NCBI RefSeq assembly: GCF_958295425.1
Contig: NC_081141.1
Location: 25,550,365-25,614,364 of the forward strand
Reading direction: 5' to 3'
Length of the DNA stretch: 64,000 nt
From: Solea solea
Lineage: Eukaryota > Chordata > Actinopteri > Pleuronectiformes > Soleidae
Shown here: positions 24,837-36,999 of the stretch, one piece after another
How the letters are laid out: every line of letters begins with the position of its first letter
Numbering within the stretch: position 1 is the stretch's first letter
Program-made: the position numbers and the translations under genes
Notes under the pieces: generated by a model
The model's input: the letters and a program-made list of their open reading frames with translations, nothing else
The model's database searches: none
Told to the model about the DNA's origin: nothing

Positions 24837-26506
24837 CGTCACACACACTGCACACGCATCCAGTGTGGAACCAGCCTTACATACTGGACCTTTAGGTCCT
24901 CTAACAGGATTCTCTGTCTTGCGTAAAAAGCCCTTCCATCTTTCCGTTGCATTTCCTGGCAGTTAATGGTTGTGACTGCCGTGAACCCAATGAACTGATG
25001 CCAGAAAATTGCTGTGGTTTAACTCTATATTAAGCAATTATTGAGGCCTAATGCCCTTTTAAGAACCCGGTTATTCGGTATCAGCCGTACAATATGAGAT
25101 TATGCATGTGTAATAGTAGGTTTGGTAATCTTAATTACAGTATTTAAATATTTACGTTCTTGCACATGTGAAAACCAGGTGCTTATTCTTGCTTACACGC
25201 ATATGGAAGACAAATTATACACCTGCATATTATACAACTGCATTTAATTCAGGCTCATTTGTTGCAGGTGGAAAGTCTGACATTGTGTTTTGTGACATTT
25301 TATTTTTTTTCCTCATCCACTCCTTTTTCCACCACATGCTCATTAGGATTTGTGTGCCGGCATAAATTTCAGTGGGAATTTGTTTAGGCTGTAGGAAGGG
25401 CTTATGGGAGATGGATTTAGCTGTCACATCACCGCAGTGCTGGTGTTAGTGATATGTGCTGTCGCAGGGGCTGATGTATGCTCAGAGGCCAGTAGGCCAG
25501 GGCCCAGGGCCTGACTGCCTCTGCTGCTCTGACGGGCGACTGGCAGGCAGCTCATTAAAAGTGGTCCGTCACTGCCACAAGGTGAGAAGTACCATGGCTT
25601 TTCAACAATGTTCTGGCACAACATCCGCATAGAATATGTGACGTGAGAGCTACCCAAGAAGTACCAACAATTACTATGGACAAATACGTTGCTGTGTTCC
25701 CGTGACAAGAATTTAAACTAAAATTTAATTGTGAAACGAATTGTTTCGGTCGTTTACGTGTGGAAAATTGATGCAGCCAAATGGAGAATCTTAACTTCAC
25801 AACTCCAGTATCTATTTTTCTCCTCCTGGACTGCCTGTCGGACACTGCAGCTGGCACCACTGTGACCACACACACACGCACATGCAGAGTAATGTCAGAG
25901 GGAAGTGGAGCCAATCTTCTCCAGGCCCCGAAATAGAAACTGAAATCGTAATTATTAGTAGTTCTCTATTTGGACAACCCAAAAATGAATGAGGCGATTG
26001 AGTCTGCAGAGTAAAGTGGAGGCAAAGTGGCCACCAATTGAGGCAACATTTGTTTATCTATCTACATAAACTGCGTGCCTCCTCGCAGACATCAGAGTAC
26101 ATGTCCCATTACGTAAATATGAAGAAAACCTGAATGAATCTATTCATTTTTGAAGATAAAATGATGAATGAAAATTTTTATATAGAAATATGGTATAATC
26201 AGTTTGTCATCTTCTTTTATTTCTATTGGGAATACAGGGTCGACCCATATTCAGCAAACATACCCTTAGAATTCAAAATGCATTCAATGTAATCATTGTA
26301 TGTATGATTTATGAAATGTGTGTTTATGTCCAATTTTGTCAATTTGTGCATTCATACGTTTTTTAAGTTTTAGACACTTGACAAGACTGACAAACCTCCT
26401 CATGTACTGCTCTTTCAGTGTCCAGCAGGGAAAGCCATTTAAACACACACATATCCATTGTCTCTAAATAACAAGGACGAAAGAGCCAAAAATGCAAATG
26501 CAGCTG

Positions 26507-26540
26507 GGGTCTCCGCTTCGCCAGCACATATCATTTTAGA
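26507..26540 (+). pseudogene. U6 snRNA-like 5' fragment
   Basis: CGCTTCGCCAGCACATAT matches the conserved 5' segment of U6 snRNA (CGCTTCGGCAGCACATAT) at 17 of 18 bases, preceded by GGTCTC in place of GTGCT. The match fades after position 26531 and the ACAGA-box region is absent, so it is at most a truncated retrocopy. No upstream proximal sequence element was recognised. Confidence 0.4.
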
Positions 26541-28980
26541 GAGTTCTAATTTCACACCCCAATCCTTTGGCTTAGACTGGTTTACCACATCCCAGGTCAA
26601 AAAGCGGTTTATCCCCAAGCCTCTTTTTTAAGCTTCAGCAGTAGGCTGCCACAGCCACCTACACCATCCTCTCATCAGTCTGGAAGTGGTGAGTCACACA
26701 CACACACACAAGGAAAAACCAGCGAAGCAAGAGTGATTTAGCATATTGGAATATACAAACACGTCTCTGTCAGCTCACACAAACACACACAGTGCACTCT
26801 TCGCTCACTTCCCACTGCACTGTCCCCAGACATTACTCACTGTCTCCCTGGCTCCCTCAACCCCACTGTTTTACCAGCTGGATAGGTTCTTGCTCGGGTT
26901 GTTTTCATTGTTCCTTTCTTTTGCGAACTCTCGTGTGGTGGAAGTCATCTCGCCGCCCTCAGTGCTGCCAGTTTGTTCCATTGTCTCTCAGACACGTGTG
27001 CACGCCTTGTCTGTTTGTGTGCCAGTGCTGCGTCTGAAACGCTTTGTTCTTTTTTTTTCTTCGCTTTAATGGTAAGAGATGGCATCGCAGCCCTCTGATG
27101 ACCACCGCCGCAGGCTCCCCCTCAAGGCTGCTTTACATGGACATTTACAGTTCATCCAACATGAGCAGGCAGTGCCTGCGGCTGATCTCATTTGATATGT
27201 TCAAATTTCTTTTTTTCGGAGGTATTTTGAAAGTTCCCCTATCGTTTTTCAACCAGACATTCTCTAATAGGGAAAAAACAAACTGGCTGGTTAAACTTTA
27301 CATCAGATGCACCATTATTACAGAAGAATAAGCTTTATAAATTGCATGTGTGCTCTAGTTTTATTGCTGCAGTTAAGTTTATCTCTGTTTTTTGCAGCTA
27401 TTGCTGCAGAGAATACATTTGAATGTTATGTACTACTTTTTTTTAGTATACCTGCTCTGAACATTGCCGTGACATTAGAGGGGGTTGCAATAAGAAATAA
27501 AAAGATGACATTCATCAGACCTGCCAAACAATGTAGGCAGTGTTAGCTGTCCTTCATTGAGAAGTTTCTTTGTTATGTTTTTGTTTTTAGATGGTGGGTG
27601 CTGATTTTATTTTGATCAGACCAAAAATAAGTGGAAAAAACACCATCGTGCAGCGAAAGTGCATGCTACTGTATAATCTACACAGCTTAAACCATGCTTA
27701 ATTACTACACTATGTGTATTCTAAAATACCCAGGTTGCATTGTTCTGCCATCTATAAGCTTGACTGAGAGGCCGCGCTGTGAAGCTGTTTACGTTCCAGA
27801 GACACTGTAGGGAGAAGAAAATGTAATAATGTGGGGGCGTTTGCTTCCTGAGTGTTGAGTGGAATTCAAACCAGCCTTGTGTCACCCCCTCACAGCATGG
27901 AAAAACCTCTTTTTGAGCTTTCTCAAGTGAACAAGTTGCCTATTGCAAATTAAGCTTTGAATTTAATGTATATCCTGCGGAGAGACAATTTCATTCCAAT
28001 TTTCACAACTGTGGAACAACTTAGCCGGGGATTTTGTGAAGACCTGCAGTCACGTTTGAAGGTGGTTTTCTTGGCATTGCTGAGACCTGAGTGATTATAC
28101 CTTTGTGCAGGTTAAGTGTGTGCAAGTTTGCATGAACTTCAGATGCAGGCTAAATCTCTCAGAATCCGTTTTGTGTGTTTCCATTTGGGAAGAACTGGCA
28201 ACTCTCACTTATCAACACTAACACACCATTGCGGACATGTGTCCTTTTCCTCTGCTCTGTGTTTCCTCGTATCACATGATTTTCTTTCAAAAGGCATTTT
28301 AAAAACTAGAGCACAAACAATTGTTTGTTTTGCAGAATTATACGTCCTCTCCTGAGTCCATGTCACCACAGGTGTGCCTATTTAAATACCTACGATGTTC
28401 CTGGACATAACTAATTAGGATTAAGAGAGGAAAGCAAGCTGCACAAAGAAGAAAGGACAGTGTTTTGGACATTTTTATAGCAGTTTTAAAGCATTTTCTG
28501 TAGAAAAAGAAGTTGCCACAGCTCCATGGAAGGAGCCTTGAGGACTCCTTTTCCGATGAGGGGTGTCACATGATGGTCCCTCAAATGAGGGGATTCGTAT
28601 TCTTTCGACAACTGTGAGTCAAAAGCACGTTGCCATAATAGAAGCACTGGTTTTCAATCAATGATCCCCTCAAAGGAAAGGTTTCCATTGGAGGTCATAG
28701 CAAACAGCGTGGAAAGAAATGTGCAGCTCTAATGACTGCCTAGTTGTAGTGCAAGTAGAGGAGACTGAGGCTTTTGTGTCAGAGAGAGAGAAAGACAAAC
28801 AAAGATGTAGAGATACTGAAGAGGAAAAATGAAAGAAGATGTGGAGGACAAAAGGACGGTACAAAATGTGGCATTTTAGAAAATCTGTATGCAGTACGTG
28901 GACTGAGTTGCATGCGTTCGAGTGCTGGGACTGTATGAAGGGTCATCTGTATCACTCTCTCTCTCCCTCTCTTCCCTCAG

Positions 28981-29162
28981 AATGCTCTGGACCGCTGGGC
29001 ATGGAGGGCGGGATAATCTCCAACCAACAGATAACGGCCTCTTCTACCCACCGCGCTCTCTTCGGCTTGCAGAAGTGGTACCCTTACTTTTCACGCCTCA
29101 ACAAGAAGGGCCTGGTCAACGCCTGGACCGCTGCCGAAAATGACAGATGGCCATGGATCCAG
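28981..29162 (+). CDS. edil3: edil3 exon: discoidin domain 1, first part
   Basis: The split codon A|AA gives the Lys after EGF3, followed by 60 codons from [16 protein letters not shown] to ENDRWPWIQ. This is the first third of the first F5/8 type C (discoidin) domain. The opening Cys is expected to pair with the last Cys of the domain, in the exon ending at 38393. The stretch [16 protein letters not shown] lies in the spike region that in this fold contacts lipid, and WPWIQ is the usual core strand at this exon boundary. The acceptor is a CT-rich tract ending CCCTCAG and the donor is CAG|GTAAAG. Entry is phase 1 and exit is phase 0. By eye it is nearly the same as human EDIL3 here, with a few conservative changes such as Met for Ile in GMEGG. 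Confidence 0.97.
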
Positions 29163-30190
29163 GTAAAGCACTGTCACGGGACACGGGACACACAAAGACA
29201 CACTCTTAATTAGAAATAAATCCATTGTTTTGTAGCTTTAAATAGTTTTGTTTGACTAAAACAAACCTCCACACGACTCTCTCTGTGTTTGTCAGTGTAG
29301 CAGAGTTTAGATCTTGCCAACATTCCCATTGCTGCACACAGGAAGTGATTTGTTTCATGTCAAGACAGATTGACACAATAGCAACTGTTGCACTAGTAAA
29401 GTGTGGAGTGTGACTGAAAGCACAAAGAGGCGCCTGTGAAAAGTTTTAGAAGTGAATTCTGCTGCTCAAAAAAAAACAGCTGTTCAGGAGTTTGAGTACA
29501 TAAATGTTGTTGTGTTTTGCTGGTATACAAACGCTCCCTCACTCAGACACTAGGGCATACAAATAATGTTAAATCATTCACGTTTACAAACAAAATAAGA
29601 ATATTAATAACAAAAAAACACCTAAATTTGGGCACTTCAGCTTCCATTGTTTTCATTTATTTGACAAATAGTTATGGATGTAGTTATAAACTGTTGACTG
29701 TGAAAAGACAATACTTTAAAAAAAAAATCTTGATAGAGGATAATCAAGGTACTTGGTGCTTCTGCGAGGCAACAACAATAAAACAGAACTCATGAAATCA
29801 TTATAGGTTGGAGACAGTTAAAGGGAAAATAAAATCACAAATGGCTCTGCCAATTAAATTTTGTTTTCTGAAAGCCTCAGGCGCGCAACTGCAAAAGGCT
29901 TACATATTTATTCAGGTTTTGAGTATAGAAGACCTTTTGACAGCTCAAATATAACAATAATTAAAGGTCAGGTCCTGAAGTGATCATTAAGATCTTACAA
30001 TCAATTCTAAAACATGCTGTGAGCCTAAAGTGCTAAAAAGTCCCTAATTATTCCACACTAGTGCAGTGCCCCGTGCAAAATGTGTTTTTGTGTGTGTTTT
30101 TAGTAATTGTTGGTTTGGTGTGTTTGAGTGCTCATTGTTACTATTACACAGCAAAGGTTCACTGCGTTCGTCATCTGCCTTAGCTGCACT

Positions 30191-30262
30191 GCTCTACTGT
30201 AGCCACTCCCCCTCTCACTCACAGTGCTGTGTGAGTGAGAGGGGGAGTGGCTACAGTAGAGC
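30191..30262. repeat. Perfect 33-bp inverted repeat (hairpin/cruciform)
   Basis: The left arm 30191-30223 begins GCTCTACTGTAGCCACTCCC and ends CTCACTCACA. The right arm 30230-30262 is its exact complement, with the six-base loop GTGCTG between. A transcript would form a 33-bp duplex stem. It adjoins repeat-like sequence on its right side. Confidence 0.9.
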
Positions 30263-30269
30263 GGGGCCG

Positions 30270-30440
30270 ATATCTTTTGCATTACTTATCCAAACCGCGT
30301 CAAACTTGATACTGCACTTATTCTTGGTCAAGGCACCTGTCAAGTTTGAAGTCAGTCGGATCATTGGTTCGAGAAATATGCGAGTCACAGGCACACAAGC
30401 ACACGGACGGACGGACAGACAGACGTTCCTGGAATTTATA
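30270..30440 (+). mobile_element. LINE-like repeat segment with GGAC/AGAC run
   Basis: CACTTATTCTTGGTCAAGGC, CAAGTTTGAAGTCAGTCGG and GAGAAATATGCGAGTCAC followed by GGACGGACGGACAGACAGAC and GTTCCTGGAATTTATAGATAG resembles a repeat often seen in fish introns. It has no coding capacity. The class is uncertain. Confidence 0.4.
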
Positions 30441-32393
30441 GATAGATGCCAAACTTCCGTCTTCTGTACGCAACATTTCAATGCCAGGTTTCATTGTATC
30501 AGACACGGATTTAAATGAAAATGTTCTCCCTCACCTGAAATGATCTGGCTCGACTGCGTGAACACAGACCCGCACTCAAACAGCTGTGGCATATAAAACT
30601 TCTGTCGCATAAATTTGCCCTCAATGTCTCTTCCAAGGCTCCGTCGGCTGCGTGTTTCACAGTATCCCAGATAAAAAAAGAATTATGGTAATTAATAATT
30701 AAGCTACTTAAATTCATTATTGCGCAAAATAATGTTACATTTCTCACACTCGTCACTCACATCTGTGATAACACAAATGCTGACAGCAACCTTTGAAACA
30801 AGCTGCTTTCAAAAACGCTATGATATGCAGTGAGAATAAAAAAAGAGAAACATACTACACTTTGACAGCGTGGTGGAGAAACCGAAACTGTACCTAACAA
30901 GAGAATAGTAACTAGGATGACAGGGCACAAATAGATTTGGGAGAGGGAAAAAAAATGTGGGAAAAGAGAGCGAAAGTCAAAGAAACAGTCGATGTGAGTG
31001 AAAGAAGAGAAGCCTGGCACATGGAGAGGGTGAAGAAATGGAACATAAAACATTGTTTGACTTTAATGATGCCACGTGGGATGTTGCACAGGATGCTGCA
31101 GGCGCCGTGTGTTTCTACACAAGGCCCGGATAATTGGGACGTGAGTTCAGAGGTTTACAGTCATGTCAGTGTACTGGGATTATCCTAAGGAGGCATAGAC
31201 ATGTGCTTTTGTAGCGCAAAGTGATGCGGCGTGACTGCGTTTGCGCGTCTGCCAAGTCAAACAGGTTACACTGACAGATGACAACCCTATCAGAATAGGG
31301 ATGAGGATGTTTTTTCCCCGTCTATTTCTGGTTTCCTCTGGTGCAACATGTCACGTTAGATGTCAGTCAGTTTTAGCATTGTTTTTCCCCAATAAACCTT
31401 AACACATGAATCAGCCAACTTTGAATAATTCATCACAGCGTTGCAAAGACTAAAACACACAAAACACTATTTAAATCTCTTTGTGTTTATACATCAGTTC
31501 ATGTGTTCATGTGTGTCACACGTCCACATTATGTACTGTGACAATATCAGTTTTCCTCAGCCTTTGCCACTATGAGCTTGCACACAAAATTGCATTGAAC
31601 TCTCAAGGGAAATATGTAACTGGTCTGACCAATATCAGGAAAGTTAAGCTCCAGCCAGCTGTGGTGTAAGGATGAAACAAGCCAGATCATTTATGAAGGT
31701 TGTGAGGGGTCTATACATAATTTAATGTGAGGCAAAATGAGTTAATTACATAATAACCAGATTCAGTTTTCCATTTTTGTGCTCACATCTGCCGGGCATG
31801 TGTGATTTATCAATAAATAAAACTAGCATAGGCTCCAATTCCATGTCTGTCTGTGGTGCTTTGGAGAGTGCAACCCTATGAAATGTTCTAGTCTGCTAGC
31901 AGCTGTGAACCAGACAGAAACACAGCATAATGGCAGTCAACAGTTTAGAGATTTTTCTGAATCCTTATCAGGCTCAAACTTGACCAAGTAGCTACAACAT
32001 TGACAGCTATAAAACTTACTGTTACCATAATGTCATGTATATCAGTCTCTATATATATTGCTTTAATCACTTGCATTATTGTGACGCGCTGAAAAACAAT
32101 ATTTTCTTATCATAATATAATATATGTGCCCATTTTAAAAAGTTAAAAACATTTATTATCATTAAGTCTAAATACTATAATATATAATATTATAAAGTTA
32201 TATTGCAAATCCCAAATGCTGTATATTGAAAAAATAAATCACAGTAAAATATTTTATTCAGCCCTGCATACACTTTTTGACTATAAAATGACAGTGGCCA
32301 ACAAAGGACGCCAAAACCATGTACTGTAAATCAACTATCAATAAATCAATGAATTGAAATCACTGATTATGTGCAATAAGTAGATTACTTTGA

Positions 32394-32592
32394 GACTCTT
32401 TAGTCCGTCCTGGGAGAGGGATCCCTCTACTGTAGTTCTTCCTGAGGCCTATTTTTCCCCCCACACAAAGGTTTTTGTAGAGTTTTTCCTCACTCCCATG
32501 TGAGGGTCTAAGGAGAGAGGGTGTCTCTCCTTGGACTCGCCTTAGCCCTTTGTGGCTTTGTGTTTCTGATGTTGGGCTGTATAAATAAAACT
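32394..32592 (+). mobile_element. Fish repeat tail (GGGAGAGGGATCCCTC type)
   Basis: GTCCTGGGAGAGGGATCCC, GTTCTTCCTGAGGCCTATTT, GAGTTTTTCCTCACTCCC and TGTGAGGGTCTAAGGAGAG, ending GGGCTGTATAAATAAAACTG, is a well known teleost repeat end of retroelement type. The 90-codon minus-strand ORF through it is antisense to the repeat. Confidence 0.65.
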
Positions 32593-32597
32593 GTCCA

Positions 32598-32838
32598 TAT
32601 TTACATAGGACCTTTCTAGCCTTGGTGACCACTTACAGCCAAAGACCACCCATTCATACCCATTCACTCACACATTCATACAGCACACACGTTTCATACA
32701 CATTTGCATGGTGCCAGCATAGCCGTCAGGAGCAAGGTAGGGTTAGTGTCTTGTCCAAGGACACATCGGCATGTAGACTCGAGGACCGACCTTCCAGTTG
32801 AAAGACGACTCGCTCTACCACTGAGCTACCGTCACCCC
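32598..32838 (-). mobile_element. tRNA-derived SINE (family B), near full length
   Basis: On the minus strand it reads GGTAGCTCAGTGGTAGAGCG (tRNA A-box region), GTCTTTCAACTGGAAGGTCG, GAGTCTACATGCCGATGTGT and CCTTGGACAAGACACTAACC, then the GTGTGTGAATG-type body. The B-box region is damaged, so Pol III activity is doubtful. It is not a functional tRNA. Confidence 0.75.
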
Positions 32839-33921
32839 TCCAAGTAAATATAAAATTAATATGTGTGTGTTTGAATCACAGTGCCACAGGGCTCCTTACT
32901 ACTTTCAAGGACAGTCATCACAAGTCAAATTGCTTCTGACATGGATTCCTTATAAAACAGCACTATAAATTTGATAAAAATGTAAATGCAAAGAGCAAAA
33001 CAATGTCTTTTTTTTTCGCGCTAGATATAAAACCCCTGCAAGTTGTGTTTGTCGATAGCCTTCAGCTTTCAAAAATGTGTTTCCTGAAAGTAGTGTCTGA
33101 ATTGCAACAGGAAAGTCAATTCCAGGATGTTGTCAGTGGTTAATGCCGAGCAATTTCTCAGAGTTATGAATATTTTTCAGACAGAAAACACCTTGAGTTG
33201 TGCCCCTGCAAACAAGCCGTATTTCTTCTTTCTGCTGCTGCAAATGGAGCTCGGGAATAGAAATCGTTTGATGTAGACGTTCATTTTTTTTTATTATTTA
33301 GAGAGTGATACAGATTTTTTTATAGGTTCATGCATTTTACCACAGATCGTTCCACAAACACAACAACATGTACGTCTAGAAATAGGAAAGGGTGAAAGTG
33401 TAAGACTCGACTATAAACTTTGCCTTTCGGTTAAGTCTCTTTTTTTTAGCACTGTTATTTGTAGCACTTTTGAAAAGAAAACATCTCAGACAAAATGAGA
33501 GTGTGCATAAACACAATTTCAAAACTTTCTATATTTATATAACAGAATTATTATTTTGGGGAAAACAACTTGTAATGACGAGTGGACACTCTTCGATGCA
33601 TACTGTGTCGAGGAGAGAGCAGATTCATTATCAGTTCTTTTGATTAAGGAGTTCGTTTTTTACAGACCCTATGGCAAACAGTTTTCTAATGAGATGGATA
33701 TGACAAAACAAACATTGTGCAATATTGTCATACTGGATTTATTGCTGGGATGGAGTTCTCAAAAAAGTCAAACGCAGCTGTTGTAGTTGGTGTATAGTTT
33801 AAAATAAGTGTGTCTATTCAAAAAACACAGTATGTGTTGTTTGTGAAGGTGGAATTTGAGATGACTTAATCCCAATAGTGCTTTAGTTCTAATATAGTTA
33901 AAAAAAAATACATTAATGGTG

Positions 33922-34000
33922 TTATTTTTTAACACTACACACTGGTGTTGTAAAAATTCAACACTGACATGAGTTGACTAGTGTTAAATTTTAACTCTTT
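33922..34000. repeat. AACACT/AGTGTTAA-motif fragment
   Basis: TTTTTTAACACTACACACTG and CTAGTGTTAAATTTTAACTC share word usage with 21632-22041. Confidence 0.45.
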
Positions 34001-34004
34001 AGAG

Positions 34005-34037
34005 CAGGCATGCCCAAACAGAAATTTGGCCCCAGTC
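34005..34037 (+). mobile_element. hAT-like transposon terminus
   Basis: CAGGCATGCCCAAACAGAAA followed by TTTGGCCCC has the form of a hAT terminal sequence (CAGGGGTGCCCAAAC type). The opposite end is not recognised. Confidence 0.45.
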
Positions 34038-34046
34038 ATCGTCACC

Positions 34047-34110
34047 ATTAGCTCAGTTCGTAAGGAGTTGCGCTTTCAAACAATGGTCCCGAGTTTGCAA
34101 CAAAGCAATA
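34047..34110 (+). mobile_element. tRNA-like SINE head fragment
   Basis: ATTAGCTCAGTTCGTAAGGA resembles an A box and GGTCCCGAGTTTGCAAC a B box, spaced as in a tRNA. No acceptor stem closes, so this is a SINE head and not a tRNA gene. Confidence 0.35.
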
Positions 34111-34209
34111 CTTATATAATGATTATGATAGAAAAGCTATTCTTTCCCCCTCTCTGCTCAGGCAACGTCTGTGAGTACTGTTTAAATATGTAATGATAGG
34201 TTATCAGTA

Positions 34210-34280
34210 GCTAACCGCTAATGCTATTCGCGGACGCTAACCGCTAATGCTATTCGCGGACGCTAACCGCTAATGCTAAT
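34210..34280 (+). repeat. 26-bp tandem repeat
   Basis: Units start GCTAACCGCTAATGCTATTC and end GCGGAC; two full units (34210-34235, 34236-34261) and a 19-base partial third. The unit itself is built from GCTAAC/GCTAAT words, and similar words continue to 34305. Confidence 0.85.
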
Positions 34281-36843
34281 CGCTAACGACGCTAAATTAG
34301 CTTCATGTTTACTGCCAGTGTTTAATACTAAATACTCGTCTTACTGTGTTCACAGTTTCACAAGATTCCCATTAAACTGCATCGACCTTTATCGCCTGTG
34401 TACTGGAGTTTTGGGGGAATGTTTGAACTGATTGGAAGCAAGTTTGTGACATCAACACTATTACAGTTGCTGATTTTTGCTTTGTAATGGCAAATATATA
34501 GAAATAACATGGGAAAATGTCCATGCAGGCATGCATAGTGTATATTTGGGAAGTGCACAAAAAACAAACTATCCCAGGTGTCTTGAACTATAGTTAGGAA
34601 CATATTTTATGATGAAACCAAATTATGAATAGTTGTAAATGGTTGATAAATATGTGGCCTGCTAAATTTATTTGATTTATTTGCGATTCACGTTAATTGT
34701 GTCTCAAATGAAGATATGGTTCCTTCAACCTGACACATTAAGCTCCGTGGACAAAAGGTCTGCACACTCAGGATGCTCCCAACAATGCCTCAGTCAAACA
34801 AATAAATGCATCACTATTAGGGCCGAAGTGACAGAGGTGCATTTCTGAGTGGTCATTAAAAAAATGTGAAGGATCATCCCAATTACCCAGGCAGTGGCCT
34901 TTTAGTGACAGGGCCCCTAATTAGTGCGAGAAGAATCTATCTCTATGGAGAAAACTGAGAAGAGTGGAGAAGTGCTTTGAATGAGATGGAGTGGCTCTAC
35001 TGGGGCTCTTACAGGGGTCCTTATGTATAATTAACCTGAAACGTTGGTTTATGTAGAAAAAAAGGGGTGTAATTTTGAATTGTCACTTTAAATGGGTGGC
35101 AGCAACGATAGTTTTTGACAAGGTCAGTGAAAAACAGTTGTTTTCTCATTCTGGATGCATAATACTCAATATTGTAATCACTAGTATACTCAGGAGACAC
35201 AACTCATTTTCCTTTCTTTTTTTGATTAACACAGGAAGAGAGTATAATGCAGAAGGCTCTGTCTATCAGTAGGAGTGTTTGCAGCCAAATATATTGGTTT
35301 TAAAGTGTATAATTTTATAGAAATAAAGACATGTCTGCACTGGAAAATGAGGTCCAGTCCCCGACGACACCAGCCTGAATACATGTTCACATTGTAAGCA
35401 AAGTTTTTGTTTGCAAAGGTTATTGACTTTTTTTGTCTACATTTTAAATATAAATAGTCCAGAAAAATTGCAGTTGAGTCTAGTTCTATTTTGGTCCGAA
35501 TTTCCTTTTCAAATTCCCTTCTTCCATTTAAGGTTAATGGCCATGTGCTTGTTTTCTGCTTCCTTCACTTCTGCAGCTATGGAAAAATAGACAGTGCTGC
35601 TTATATATATGTTGTCAGAGTGTGTTTTTTTCCCTCTGAAATTGAGTTTGATGATTGAATAATTGCCAGGATTGTTTGTTTGCCTCATCATATTTTGTCA
35701 GACTACAAAAGGCCGTAAATTGCCAGTCTCCACGGTCAAATCGCTCCACTAAATCACATCTTCTCTTGTGCTTGGTGAAGATAACGGCACTGCCCAGGTT
35801 AAGTCTTCCAGAGCTATTCAATATGATGCAGTGTCTGGCTTTTGTTTCATGTTAGTGTCAGCAAAAAGATGTTATCGCAAATGTCTAATCTGTTGTTTGC
35901 ACACATTAGTTTGCAAAGATAACTAGGGTTGTTTACAATACTGTGCAAACGTTGCTATCGCCACGGATGCCCTGCTGAGCCCTGTTCAAAAATCTGACTG
36001 TTAAACAAAGTCTTGCTTAAAAAATAAATGATCTAATCATCAAAAGTTCAAATTAAACAGTCGGTCCATCACAGCTGACTAAGTTGTCAGTGGGGTACCG
36101 TCGTGGCTGAGACTCTGTGAGAGTCTCTTTAAAGAATTCTTCAAAATGCTTCATTCTTTCTTCACCTTTGCCTTATTTTCATTGCAACAAGGACATTATC
36201 TGTTTTGAAAAGGTGAAACTAATCACTGAGATCATCTTGTCCTTTGCAATTTAATTACTTTGCAAGAGTTTCTTGGCCTTTATGGAAGGATCTTTTGCCA
36301 GTATTCTGTTCATCTATTCCGGTAGGTAAACAAAAAAAAAAAGATGATTACATAGTGTCAACCTCGTTAAACACACTTTGCTAATTTTGGAGAAGAAAGT
36401 CTGTGGAATAGGTGCAGTTTTAAGAAATATGTCAAAAAGCTTGCCAAAGCAAACCTAATGCCAGTGTGTGAAACATCCATTGTGCTTAGTTAATATTTAT
36501 CCTATGATGTACACTAAGCAGGATCTGTTGAACATTCATCACTTTCCTCTCTCTAAACTCTTTCTTTTCCTCTTGGCTCTTCAAGCCACTTTACATTGGC
36601 TCCATATTGACAGTCTGCACAAGGCTGACAGAATTGATCTGGAGCTTGAGGATTGATTAAATGTTCCATTTGATCACAGACTCTCAGAATAAGATGGATG
36701 GCCCTGACAGAGAAGAGACAAGGGAGTGAATTGTTTCCCATGACTTGCATATACACACTTCTTGTGCACTGACTCCCACATTCACAGTGTCTGAAAAAAC
36801 AATATTTCCTAATTTCCTAACTCTTTTTTTCTTGACTCCACAG

Positions 36844-36999
36844 ATCAATCTGCAGCGGAGAATGAGGGTCACGGGCCTAATTACCCAGGGTGCAAAGCGC
36901 ATCGGCAGCCCAGAGTACGTCAAGTCTTACAAAGTTGCCTACAGTGATGATGGAAAGACCTGGAGAACGTACAAAGTCAAGGGCAAAGATGACGATATG
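36844..36999 (+). CDS. edil3: edil3 exon: discoidin domain 1, middle part
   Basis: Fifty-two codons, [19 protein letters not shown] through [10 protein letters not shown], form the middle beta strands of discoidin domain 1. The [18 protein letters not shown] and [10 protein letters not shown] blocks are typical of EDIL3 and MFGE8 discoidin domains, and the full string favours EDIL3. The acceptor TTTCTTGACTCCACAG and donor ATG|GTGAGA are normal, and both introns are phase 0. Length and phase are identical to the corresponding exon of discoidin domain 2 at 59913-60068. An open frame extends past the donor into the intron, but sequence after ATG no longer resembles the family and the CA-rich continuation is non-coding in character. 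Confidence 0.97.

Larger units (their letters stand above)
20758..28980 (+). other. edil3 intron between EGF3 and discoidin-1 exon 1
   Basis: This is an 8223-base phase 1 intron. It holds an AACACT-motif repeat (21632-22041), a palette of GGTACGGTACGG-type sequence near 24490-24540 that resembles the end of a hAT-like MITE, a short GCT repeat (24817), a U6-like fragment (26507) and CA tracts near 26694. GC-richer, repeat-free stretches at 25430-25560 and 22880-23050 are possible conserved non-coding DNA, which could not be tested. No coding exon was recognised. Confidence 0.85.
29163..36843 (+). other. edil3 intron between discoidin-1 exons 1 and 2
   Basis: This is a 7681-base phase 0 intron. 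It carries the 33-bp perfect inverted repeat at 30191-30262, a LINE-like stretch after it, a repeat tail and tRNA-derived SINE side by side (32394-32838), an AACACT-motif fragment and hAT-like end (33922-34037), a tRNA-like SINE head (34047) and a 26-bp tandem repeat (34210). The stretch 34800-34970 with CCCCTAATTAGTGCG has the look of unique regulatory DNA but this is inference only. Confidence 0.87.

Noticed and set aside
30066..30518. 150-codon + strand frame
   Set aside because: It crosses the 33-bp inverted repeat and LINE-like sequence, including a GGAC/AGAC run, and resembles no protein family I know.
32360..32632. 90-codon minus-strand frame
   Set aside because: It is antisense to a teleost retroelement tail.
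32799..32838. Possible tRNA gene on the minus strand
   Set aside because: GTAGCTCAGTGGTAGAGCG is tRNA-like but the B box is damaged and the sequence continues into a SINE body.
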